Both the position numbers and the translations under genes were made by a program. From Unio delphinus (Eukaryota > Mollusca > Bivalvia > Unionida > Unionidae): a stretch of DNA of 64,000 nt. Below the pieces are notes generated by a model. That model was not told the DNA's origin. It was given only the letters and a program-made list of their open reading frames with translations, and ran no database searches. The stretch spans positions 8,044,501 through 8,108,500 of the forward strand of contig JAQISU010000069.1 in the NCBI GenBank assembly GCA_029339505.1. Direction: 5' to 3'. Below, one piece after another: positions 41,744-53,113 of the stretch (position 1 is its first letter; each line of letters starts with the position of its first letter).

Positions 41744-42203
41744 TATAGCAAACACTCGTTATACTCGTATCAATTGTATAAACTCTGCAAACTTTTAACA
41801 TATGTGTATAAACTACATATATAAACATTTTCGCAGAATTTGTATGAAGCGAGCTACCGATACACTAATAGTTGCGGCCCACTCCCCACCCCTAATCTGG
41901 AAAAAGTGTTGTAAAACTTTGCTTATCTTAATGCATATGCGTACAAATATAATTTATGTGAGCACACGTCTATTTTTCTTCTTCTTGTATTAAAGTCAAA
42001 CTTAATGGACTATTGCATATTAAGGAATAGGAGATTCGATTTCCAGAAATACAACTGAATATTAACGAATTATACACACATATCGTACAAAAATGATAGC
42101 TAAGTCAATACTCTATACAAATACACGTCGTTATTTCCTTAATAAAACCAAACGTACCCAGATATATTAATGCTACCATTAATGCTATACATTATAACCA
42201 CCC
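41744..42203. other. AT-rich non-coding DNA
   Basis: Nothing recognised before the satellite edge. Confidence 0.45.
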
Positions 42204-43489
42204 GAAATACTATCTAAATATACATTAAAACCCTCAAATACTCCCAAATACTATCTAAATGAACAATAATACTACCCAAATAATCACAAATACTATCTAA
42301 ATAAACAATAATACTACCCAAATAATCAAAAATACTATCTAAATAAACAATAATACTACCCAAATAATCAAAAATACTATCTAAATAAACAATAATACTA
42401 CCCAAATAATCAAAAATACTATCTAAATAAACAATAATACTACCCAAATAATCAAAAATACTATCTAAATAAACAATAATACTACCCAAATAATCAAAAA
42501 TACTATCTAAATAAACAATAATACTACCCAAATAATCAAAAATACTATCTAAATAAACAATAATACTACCCAAATAATCAAAAATACTATCTAAATAAAC
42601 AATAATACTACCCAAATAATCACAAATACTATCTAAGTAAACAATAATACTACCCAAATAATCAAAAATACTATCTAAATAAACAATAATACTACCCAAA
42701 TAATCAAAAATACTATCTAAATAAACAATAATACTACGCAAATAATCAAAAATACTATCTAAATAAACAATAATACTACCCAAATAATCACAAATACTAT
42801 CTAAATAAACAATAATACTACCCAAATAATCAAAAATACTATCTAAATAAACAATAATACTACCCAAATAATCAAAAATACTATCTAAATAAACAATAAT
42901 ACTACCCAAATAATCACAAATACTATCTAAATAAACAATAATACTACCCAAATAATCAAAAATACTATCTAAATAAACAATAATACGACCCAAATAATCA
43001 CAAATACTATCTAAATAAACAATAATACTACACAAATAATCAAAAATACTATCTAAATAAACAATAATACTACCCAAATAATCACAAATACTATCTAAAT
43101 AAACAATAATACTACCCAAATAATCAAAAATACTATCTAAATAAACAATAATACTACACAAATAATCAAAAATACTATCTAAATAAACAATAATACTACC
43201 CAAATAATCACAAATACTATCTAAATAAACAATAATACTACCAAAAAAATCAAAAATACTATCTAAATAAACAATAATACTACCCAAATAATCAAAAATA
43301 CTATCTAAATAAACAATAATACTACCCAAATAATCAAAAATACTATCTAAATAAACAATAATACTACCAAAAAAATCAAAAATACTATCTAAATAAACAA
43401 TAATACTACCCAAATAATCACAAATACTATCTAAATAAACAATAATACTACCCAAATAATCAAAAAATACTATCTAAATAAACAATAAT
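42204..43489. repeat. 42-bp satellite, left segment (~30 copies)
   Basis: The unit is AAATAATCAAAAATACTATCT followed by AAATAAACAATAATACTACCC. The two 21-bp halves match at 17 of 21 positions, so the unit is a dimer. Main variants are ATCAAAAAT/ATCACAAAT. The first ~40 bases (42204-42240) are decayed units, as expected at an array edge. The array is cut at 43489 by the LINE. Confidence 0.97.
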
Positions 43490-45640
43490 CAAATCAATCA
43501 ATCCTCTCTGCGCCGTCTGGTGCTTGAGGCAACAGCAAGGGAGCACCATTTCCGTCTGTCGGCAGCTATTGCAGGGGCGGTCTGATAGGTGAGGCCTCTG
43601 GTCTTAAGGTCTCTCTCCACTGTTCGTCGCCAGGTCTCTTTGGGTCTGCCACGGTTCCTTTTACCCTGTGGGATCCATCTCAGTGCCACCCTTGGTAGTG
43701 AGTCAGGAGGCATTCTGCAGACATGGCCGAGCCATCTCCATCGCCGAGTTGAAATGATCTCAGAGATGGTGCTTGCACCCGCTCTGTGCCGAAGTTCCTC
43801 ATTTGAGATCATGTTTGGCCAGAAAATCCTCATGATGCGTCGCAGGCATTTGGTTTGAAACACTTCGAGCTTGTGTTCTATGTTCGCAGTGGACTTCCAA
43901 CACTCTGAGCCGTACAAAAGGACGCTCAACACGTTGCTCTTGAAGATACGGATCTTTGTGTGGACACTGAGGTTTCTTGTCCTCCATATGGGCTTCAGCA
44001 TTGCGAAGGTCTGGTTGGCCTTGCCGATTCTTGTGACGACTTCCCTTGTGCTATCTCCATCCGTGGCGACCTTGCTACCCAGGTAAGTGAAATCGTCTAG
44101 TTCTTGCAGAGGCTGGTCATTGATGGTGATTGGGTTGCCCACTCTAGTATTCTTCCTCAAGACTTTTGTCTTCCCTATGTTGACTCGAAGACCTATGGTA
44201 TTTGCTGTCTGTACCAACTGTTGTGTCTTCTGTTGAATATCCTGGTGTCTGCTTGCCAGCAACCCGATGTCGTCGGCATAGTCCACGTCATCCAGCATTG
44301 AGGTCAACGTCCATTGTATTCCATGCCTCTTGCCCTCTGTGGTGCGGCGCATGATCCAGTCAATGGCCAGTGAGAAGAGAATTGGAGAGAGAATGCATCC
44401 TTGCTTCACTCCGGTTTCCACCTTGAATGGTTCAGTGAGTTGGTTGTTGTGGATTACTCTGCACTCAGAGTTTTCGTACAGGGACCTGATGACATTGACA
44501 ATTTTCTTGGGGATGCCATAATGTCGTAGGATCCTCCACATAGAGTCTCGGTGCAGGCTGTCGAAAGCCTTCTCAAAGTCCACAAAGACCACATAAAGGG
44601 ATCCATTCCATTCATGAGACTGCTCAAGTATCTGCCTCAGTGTGAAGATGTGGTCGATGCAAGATTTGCCTTTCCTGAAGCCTGCTTGTTCCTGGCGTAG
44701 GATGCCGTCCACAGCTGTTGTGATGCGTTGAAGAATGATGCGGCTAAAGATCTTACTGGAGAGGGATAGCAATGTGATTCCTCGCCAGTTGTTGCAGTTT
44801 CCCAGATCTCCTTTCTTGGGAAGTTTAACTATGATTCCGGTTTTCCAGTCATTTGGTGCTTTTTCACTATCCCATATCTTTTGGAGAATCTGGCAAAGAA
44901 GCTTCGGCGTCTCTGTGTCTTCTGCCTTCAGCATCTCGGAACACACTCCATCATCGCCAGGTGCCTTTCCATTCTTCAGCTTGTGAATGGCCTGCTTGAC
45001 CTCCTCAACAGTGATGTCGTTGCAATTGATGTCAAGGTCCTCCTCTGCTTCAGGAATGTCAGCGAGTACGGGTGGGTCTGGGCGATTCAGAATATACTCG
45101 AAATGTTGCTTCCATCTTTCCATCTTCTCCTCCTCCACTGTGACATAGTTTCCAACTTCGTCTCTCACTGGAAGATCGTGGTGCTGACTATAGTCGCCCT
45201 TCAGTTTCTTTGTGTTTTGATACACCGTTTTCATGTCTTTCTGCCCTGCTGCTACCTCTGCCTCCTTGGCTAGCCTCTCTGCAAATTCTCTCCTGTCTCT
45301 CCTTGCTGATTTCTTCACCTCCTTGTCTTTTCCTCCATACTCCTGCATAATTCTCTCTTTCAGTCTTGGTGATTTTGAATCCAAAAGTCTCTTCTTAATC
45401 TGTCTTCTCTCTTCTATGCGAGTCCATGTCTCTTCTGATATCCACTCTGTCTTCCTATTATTCCTGTAACCTAAAACTTCTTCTCCTGCTTCCTTCATTG
45501 CTCTGTTAAAATTGTCGATGGTCAGCGATGTCTCATCTCCTAGAGCACTAAACCGATTCCTTAAAGCCAGCCTGAATTCATCCTTCACTTTTGGATTCTT
45601 TAGTTTGTCCACATCAAAGCGTTTATTCCTGGAGACCCCT
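43490..45640 (-). mobile_element. 5'-truncated RTE-like LINE inserted in the satellite
   Basis: The satellite stops at 43489 (…AACAATAAT) and resumes at 45641 (CAAAATACTATCT). The insert carries only the reverse transcriptase half of a LINE ORF. Its 3' end follows the stop codon almost at once with a short TGATTGATTTGATT tail, the compact 3' UTR plus short-repeat tail typical of RTE-clade elements. About 27-29 bp of satellite are repeated on the two sides, which could be a target duplication or a 14-bp deletion; the tandem repeat makes this undecidable. Confidence 0.85.
43498..45638 (-). CDS. non-LTR retrotransposon reverse transcriptase (partial ORF)
   Basis: This is the C-terminal part of a LINE polyprotein that copies element RNA at nicked target DNA. 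Numbering from the GTG codon at 45612 gives about 704 residues. The lead-in helix region is 1-190. The RT domain has GKAPGDDGV (215-223), AGFRKGKSCIDHI (310-322), VDFEKAFDS with catalytic D345, GVKQGCILSP (401-410) and YADD (445-448). YLGSK (510-514) marks the thumb, and the C-terminal region has RWRWLGHV (624-631) and a basic GRPKETWRRTVE motif (655-666). The N-terminal AP-like endonuclease is missing and there is no ATG, because the element is truncated at 45640. No internal stop or frameshift is seen, so the copy is fairly recent. RTE-clade assignment is by recognition. Confidence 0.88.
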
Positions 45641-48600
45641 CAAAATACTATCTAAATAAACAATAATACTACCCAAATAATCAAAAATACTATCTAAATA
45701 AACAATAATACTACCCAAATAATCAAAAATACTATCTAAATAAACAATAATGCTACCCAAAAATTCACAAATACTATCTATATAAACAATAATGCTACCC
45801 AAATAATCATAAATACTATCTAAATAAACAATAATACTACCCAAATAATCACAAATACTATCTAAATAAACAATAATGCTACCCAAATAATCATAAATAC
45901 TATCTAAATAAACAATAATGCTACCCAAATAATCACAAATACTATCTAAATAAACAATAATACTACCCAAATAATCACAAATACTATCTAAATAAACAAT
46001 AATGCTACCCAAATAATCATAAATACTATCTAAATAAACAATAATGCTACCCAAATAATCACAAATGCTATCTAAATAAACAATAATACTACCCAAATAA
46101 TCACAAATACTATCTAAATAAACAATAATACTACCCAAATAATCACAAATACTATCTAAATAAACAATAATACTACCCAAATAATCATAAATACTATCTA
46201 AATAAACAATAATACTACCCAAATAATCACAAATACTATCTAAATAAACAATAATACTACCCAAATAATCAAAAATACTATCTAAATAAACAATAATACT
46301 ACCCAAATAATCATAAATACTATCTAAATAAACAATAATACTACCCAAATAATCACAAATACTATCTAAATAAACAATAATACTACCCAAATAATCACAA
46401 ATACTATCTAAATAAACAATAATACTACCCAAATAATCAAAAATACTATCTAAATAAACAATAATACTACCCAAATAATCACAAATACTATCTAAATAAA
46501 CAATAATACTACCCAAATAATCAAAAATACTATCTAAATAAACAATAATACTACCAAAATAATCAAAAATACTATCTAAATAAACAATAATACTACCCAA
46601 ATAATCAAAAATACTATCTAAATAAACAATAATACTACCCAAATAATCAAAAATACTATCTAAATAAACAATAATACTACCCAAATAATCAAAAATACTA
46701 TCTAAATAAACAATAATGCTACCCAAATAATCACAAATACTATCTAAATAAACAATAATGCTACCCAAATAATCATAAATACTATCTAAATAAACAATAA
46801 TACTACCCAAATAATCACAAATACTATCTAAATAAACAATAATGCTACCCAAATAATCATAAATACTATCTAAATAAACAATAATGCTACCCAAATAATC
46901 ACAAATGCTATCTAAATAAACAATAATACTACCCAAATAATCACAAATACTATCTAAATAAACAATAATACTACCCAAATAATCATAAATACTATCAAAA
47001 TAAACAATAATACTACCCAAATAATCAAAAATACTATCTAAATAAACAATAATACTACCCAAATAATCAAAAATACTATCTAAATAAACAATAATACTAC
47101 CCAAATAATCAAAAATACTATCTAAATAAACAATAATACTACCAAAATAATCAAAAATACTATCTAAATAAACAATAATACTACCCAAATAATCACAAAT
47201 ACTATCTAAATAAACAATAATACTACCAAAATAATCAAAAATACTATCTAAATAAACAATAATACTACCCAAATAATCACAAATACTATCTAAATAAACA
47301 ATAATACTACCCAAATAATCAAAAATACTATCTAAATAAACAATAATACTACCCAAATAATCAAAAATACTATCTAAATAAACAATAATACTACCAAAAA
47401 AATCAAAAATACTATCTAAATAAACAATAATACTACCCAAATAATCACAAATACTATCTAAATAAACAATAATACTACCCAAATAATCACAAATACTATC
47501 TAAATAAACAATAATACTACCCAAATAATCACAAATACTATCTAAATAAACAATAATACTACCCAAATAATCACAAATACTATCTAAATAAACAATAATA
47601 CTACCCAAATAATCACAAATACTATCTAAATAAACAATAATACTACCCAAATAATCACAAATACTATCTAAATAAACAATAATACTACCCAAATAATCAA
47701 AAATACTATCTAAATAAACAATAATACTACCCAAATAATCACAAATACTATCTAAATAAACAATAATACTACCCAAATAATCACAAATACTATCTAAATA
47801 AACAATAATACTACCCAGATAATCAAAAATACTATCTAAATAAACAATAATACTACCCAAATAATCACAAATACTATCTAAATAAACAATAATGCTACCC
47901 AAATAATCAAAAATACTATCTAAATAAACAATAATACTACCCAGATAATCCCGAATACTATCTAAATAAACAATAATACTACCCAAATAATCACAAATAC
48001 TATCTAAATAAACAATAATACTACCTAAAGAATCAAAAATACTATCTAAATAAACAATAATACTACCCAAATAATCAAAAATACTATCTAAATAAACAAT
48101 AATGCTACCCAAAAAATCAAAAATACTATCTAAATAAACAATAATGCTACCCGAATAATCAAAAATACTATCTAAATAAACAATAATACTACCCAAATAA
48201 TCACAAATACTATCTAAATAAACAATAATACTACCCAAATAATCAAAAATACTATCTAAATAAACAATAATACTACCCAAATAATCAAAAATACTATCTA
48301 AATAAACAATAATACTACGCAAATAATCACAAATACTATCTAAATAAACAATAATACTACCCAAATAATCACAAATACTGTCTAAATAAACAATAATACT
48401 ACCCAAATAATCACAAATACTATCTAAATAAACAATAATAGTACCCAAATAATCAAAAATACTATCTAAATAAACAATAATACTACCCAAATAATCACAA
48501 ATACTATCTAAATAAACAATAATACTACCCAAATAATCAAAAATACTATCTAAATAAACAATAATACTACCCAAATAATCAAAAATACTATCTAAATAAA

Positions 48601-49027
48601 CAATAATACTACCCAAATAATCAAAAATACTATCTAAATAAACAATAATACTACCCAAATAATCACAAATACTATCTAAATAAACAATAATACTACCCAA
48701 ATAATCAAAAATACTATCTAAATAAACAATAATACTACCCAAATAATCAAAAATACTATCTAAATAAACAATAATACTACCCAAATAATCAAAAATACTA
48801 TCTAAATAAACAATAATACTACCCAAATAATCACAAATACTATCTAAATAAACAATAATACTACCCAAATAATCACAAATACTATCTAAATAAACAATAA
48901 TACTACCCAAATAATCACAAATACTATCTAAATAAACAATAATACTACCCAAATAATCACAAATACTATCTAAATAAACAATAATACTACCCAAATAATC
49001 ACAAATACTATCTAAATAAACAATAAT
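45641..49027. repeat. 42-bp satellite, middle segment (~80 copies)
   Basis: Same unit as the left segment. Here a third variant ATCATAAAT appears, almost confined to 45790-46990, together with TGCTACCC variants. A block at about 45961-46140 recurs at 46801-46980 with the same rare variants, including ACAAATGCTATCT, offset 840 bp (20 units). Because 42 is divisible by 3, one minus-strand frame stays open for over 1,100 codons (repeat GSIIVYLDSIFDYL). It has no independent start and begins in the flanking LTR, so I do not call a gene. Confidence 0.97.
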
Positions 49028-50633
49028 TGTAACAGAATTGTTACCGAGAGGAGGGTGGATTAAATGAACAATACAAACACAATTTGTGAAAGAAAATATA
49101 AATTTATGTAATAAATTGTAAATGAAAAAAAATACAGATGTAACAACACAATAATTCATGCACTCAACCCACAATTAAACTCACAATCATTCACAATACA
49201 TGAACAAATTAAATAACAATACAAAAGGAATCACAAATGTAAAGGGATCTCTTGGATTATACACAGATCCAAGAATCCTTTACGAAAGTTAAATAAATGC
49301 AAGTATGATTTACGAAAAAAAAATAAACACAAACGACAAACTATCTATCGCACGATGGATTGCGATAACTAGCACGATCATATACTTGTATTCAATCAAG
49401 TTGCTAGCTTTTATTGATATCTATGTGATCACTTGAAATATTATTGCGATCTGACATAAACATGCAAATACAACAATGTATTAAATTATATCACAATTTC
49501 AATACACCTATGTGTCTCCCCTGTATAACCGCACGATTCAGCAACAGTTGAATCGTCTCCCAGTTTCCCCGAGAACCGAGGGTTGACCAATACTATTATC
49601 GGACGTTTCCCTACACGGATCCACCACAGTTATACGTTCAGACAGCATACAACATCTACCAGAACCAACGGTTCCTCACTACCCTAGATGTCGACCCGGA
49701 CGTTTTACAACTCTAAGACAGCTCCGACACTTGGACTTCTAGCTTTCCGGATATTTACATGTTACACAGATGTTGACGAACAGACAGTTCGACACACAGA
49801 CAGATACTTCAATTCCGTTTGCACAAATTAACGGCACAAGCACATTCAGATATTTATACAGAGATGTTCCAGAACAAACAATAGATGTCCCACAACAAAT
49901 CAGACGATATCAAAGACGTTTATCAAAAGATGGTATCAGATGTGTTAACAGCTACGGTATCAACGATGTTATTAGCAGCTACGGTATCAGATACATTGTA
50001 ACAACTACGTTAGCAGCTACGGTATCAGAGACGGTATCAACGATGTTATTAGATGTGCTATCAGTGATGTACTTCTACGGTATCAACGACGGAATCAACG
50101 ACGGAATCAACGACGGAATCAACTATAATAAACAAAACCAGACTAATAATAGTTGCCTCAAAAATAATCTAAGCCGTAGATTACGATATTGTATTTACAG
50201 TCTAAAAGTGACTAGTAATTCCAAATATTCCACGTTCATTGCAATAAAGGCATCATTATACGAAATGATACTCTGAATAAAATTCACAATACAACGAAAT
50301 GTAAATTTAACACTCACCCCTTTGGCTGGAGATTTGCAAGACGAGGTTATCTATCCTTCGATTAGATATTTTAGTTCCCGTAAATAATAATGAGAAATCC
50401 TTCGCCTTATATACTCTCAATAGGTGAACATAAATCACATCGAGCTTGCCGTGCACCACGTAAAACGAGTATTTCGGATTTCATGTAAATTACAAATTGG
50501 CACATGCAAATCGTTACACGCCACTTAATCACCCCAGGTAATGCGTGTACGACGAAATCAAGAAAATGGTGAGTTTCGTTTGCAATTCAAGTACAACAAA
50601 AATCAGTTCAAATTTTCGCCTAATTCTGTGACA
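49028..50633 (-). repeat. 3' LTR of the Gypsy element
   Basis: 1,606 bp. On the element's strand it starts TGTCACAGAATT and ends AATTCTGTTACA, a 12-bp terminal inverted repeat with one mismatch. A TATA-like GTATATAAGG lies at 50405-50414 and AATAAA at 49410-49415, both on the minus strand. It differs from the 5' LTR at five sites only (49732, 50046, 50056, 50198, 50266), with no indels. A 12-bp motif (CAACGACGGAAT) is tandemly repeated near 50084-50120. Confidence 0.96.
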
Positions 50634-50636
50634 ATA

Positions 50637-50645
50637 CCTCCCCCC
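50637..50645 (-). other. polypurine tract
   Basis: The minus strand reads AGGGGGGAGG then TAT directly before the 3' LTR. This is the expected position and composition for the plus-strand primer of an LTR retrotransposon. Confidence 0.85.
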
Positions 50646-50782
50646 TAAGAATAAAAATGTACACATTTTTAAAACTAACACAGAATAGAAGAAAAATAAC
50701 TACTGATGATATCTTACAACATTTACACTGGTTATACTACAAACTGGATTTTATTACTGGGCAAATTCATACAAATTTCCCA

Positions 50783-53113
50783 TCATGCCCTACTCAAGTA
50801 GTCTGCGCCTATATTTTCAACTCCCCTTATTGCTTCTACACGGAAACGATAAGGTTGTAGTGTTAGCGCCCAACGCATCAACCGAGCGTTAGCGACCTTG
50901 GCCTTGTTTAAATACAGTAGGGGTTGGTGATCAGTCTCAAGAACGAAATCTCTCCCAAATAGATATGCGTGATACTTCCCAATTCCCCATACTACGGCCA
51001 AACATTCCTTTTCTATAACGGAATAATTTTTCTCCCTGGGTAGCAATTTTCTACTCGAGTAAGCTACGGGTAACTTACTGTCGTCCTGCTCTTGCAGTAA
51101 AACTGCCCCCAACCCAGTTTCAGAAGCGTCTGTTCTTAGAATAAAAGGTTTGCTGACATCTGGCAATTTCAATATAGGTGCACTAACCAGTTTCTCTTTC
51201 AGAGTACAAAATGCTTTATCTTGTGGCGGTCCCCATTCCACTTTGTTTGGTTGCCCCTTTTTGGTCAAATCAGACAGCGGGCTAGCAATGGCTGCAAAGT
51301 TCGGTATAAACTTTCTGTAAAAACCTACTAGACCTAGAAATGATCTTACCTGCGTTTTGTTGGTTGGCTTCGGTGCGTCTCTAATTGCTTCAATTCGCTT
51401 GGGATGAGGTTTTAACTGACCCATACCGCTGACCCTATGACCCAAACAATCTAAATCTGTATAACCAATACTGCATTTAGTGGGTCTCACTGTGAGGTTC
51501 GCTCTGCGGAGTCTATTGAAGAGCTCGCTCAGTACGGACACGTGCTCACTCCAAGTATTCGTGTACACGAATATGTCGTCTACAAAGCTATCAACGTTTG
51601 TTAAACCTTTCAGCAACTTTCGCATCAAACGACAACAAGTGGCGCTGGCTCCAACTAACCCGAAAGGCATCACTTTGAATTGATACAATCCTTTCTGGGT
51701 CGCAAATGCCGTCAAAGTTCGGGACTCTGGGACAATGGGAACCTGCCAATATCCCTTGGACAGATCCAATTTGGAAATCCATCGGTTTCCCGACAACTTT
51801 GCAAATAGACCCTCCATATCTGGCATTGGTTCTGCATCGAACACAGTGATTTTATTCAACTGCCGAAAATCGATACAGAATCGGTTCGTCCCGTCCTTTT
51901 TCCTTACTAACACTACTGGAGACGAATGTGGTGAGTTGGAGGGTTCAATCACCCCCAGATCCAACATTTTACTCACCTCTTCGTCCACAGCTTCACGTGC
52001 GTTGTATGGCACCGGATAGCCCTTGATTCGAATAGGGTCAGACGTATTCAGCTTAATTTTGAGGTCCAACAAAGTTGTACAACCTGGTCTGTCAGTGAAT
52101 ACATAAGAATGTTTAGCCAAGAGCGCATTAATCTGTTGACGCTGGTCTTTCGTCAACTCCGCACTCACATCGACTTTATCTATCCCCTCCCCCGCAACTC
52201 CCAAGGGACATTCAAGGGAACTCTCTATATTCGAATCAGCTTCATCATCGTCTACGACTGCCGTACAAACGACATTTAAGACCCCCTTTCCAACATTGTC
52301 GCTCTGTCTCTTAATATACAACTTGAGCATATTCGCATGGAATGTTTTTACACTACCGTCCATGTCAATTTTATAGTCCATGTCACCTTTTACTTCTTTA
52401 ACTTCATATGGACCTTTCCACTGGACTAATAACTTATTCGAACTCGTTGGAAGAAGCAATAGCACCTGATCTCCCACAAGAAATTTTCTATTACGCGCTC
52501 TGCGGTTGTAATACTTGGCATATCTGCGCCCCGATTTAATCAATTCGTCACGTGCCATCTGGCATGTACTCTCAAGTTTGTTTCTTAGATCTAACACGTA
52601 CTGGTAAGTCGTTTTTATTTCCTCGTTCGCGACATCACCAGTCCATAGTTCGCGTAGTATCCGCATCGGGCCTCTAACTGTTCTACCATACAACAGTTCA
52701 AAGGGCGAGAACCCTAAACTTTCCTGCGGTACTTCACGGTACGCGAACAGAACAGCGTTTAAATAACGGTCCCAGTCTTGCGGACGTTCCGCGCACATCT
52801 TTCTCAGCATGCTTTTCAGGGTACCATTAAACTTCTCTACCAGTCCATTGCACATCGGATGGTATGGGGTAGTGTTTAGCTGTTTGATGGGTAACAGCCT
52901 ACTTATTTCACCCATGAGGTCAGAGGTGAATTGGGCACCACAATCAGTGAGGATTTCCTCTGGCACCCCTACCCTACTGAAGATATCAACTAATGCTTCA
53001 GCTACCCTTTCCGTTTCAATAGTTGGTAACGCTACGGCTTCGGGGTATCTGGTTGCGTAATCAACCAGAGTAAGTATGTACCGATTCTTTCTTTCGGTAA
53101 CCGGGTGTATTGG
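50783..53113 (-). pseudogene. pol, downstream part: integrase core, RT, RNase H
   Basis: This continues the upstream frame after the TGA at 53114-53116 and would need readthrough to be made. Its 776 codons (numbered from 53113) carry the rest of the integrase. The second catalytic Asp is 57 (TDCG) and the Glu is 93 (LVEKF), giving the D-35-E spacing. A GPY-type module WKGPYEV lies at 232-238. Reverse transcriptase spans about 350-550, with KLDLSKGYW (catalytic Asp 450) and FVDD (Asp 512-513). RNase H spans about 650-776, with RTDAS (Asp 662), EKEC and ETDHQ (Asp 728). No other stop or frameshift is present. The first ATG is at 52966, but it lies inside the integrase core and is unlikely to be a real start. 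Confidence 0.92.

Noticed and set aside
42214..43455. A 413-codon frame of the same repeat
   Set aside because: Left segment of the same satellite, and the same reasoning applies.
45623..49174. A 1,183-codon minus frame of GSIIVYLDSIFDYL repeats as a giant repeat protein
   Set aside because: It is the 42-bp satellite read in the one stop-free frame; 42 is divisible by three. It starts inside the LTR and has no start or domain. Unit changes include many amino-acid-altering ones (Phe/Cys/Tyr), with no clear excess of silent changes.
49770..50276. A 168-codon plus frame in the LTR (142 codons in the other LTR) as an accessory gene
   Set aside because: It is antisense to the element and rich in simple repeats (GIND). 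One of five LTR substitutions already truncates it in the sister LTR.
52809..53060. Plus-strand frames opposite the Gypsy and LINE genes
   Set aside because: Shadows of the minus-strand coding sequence.
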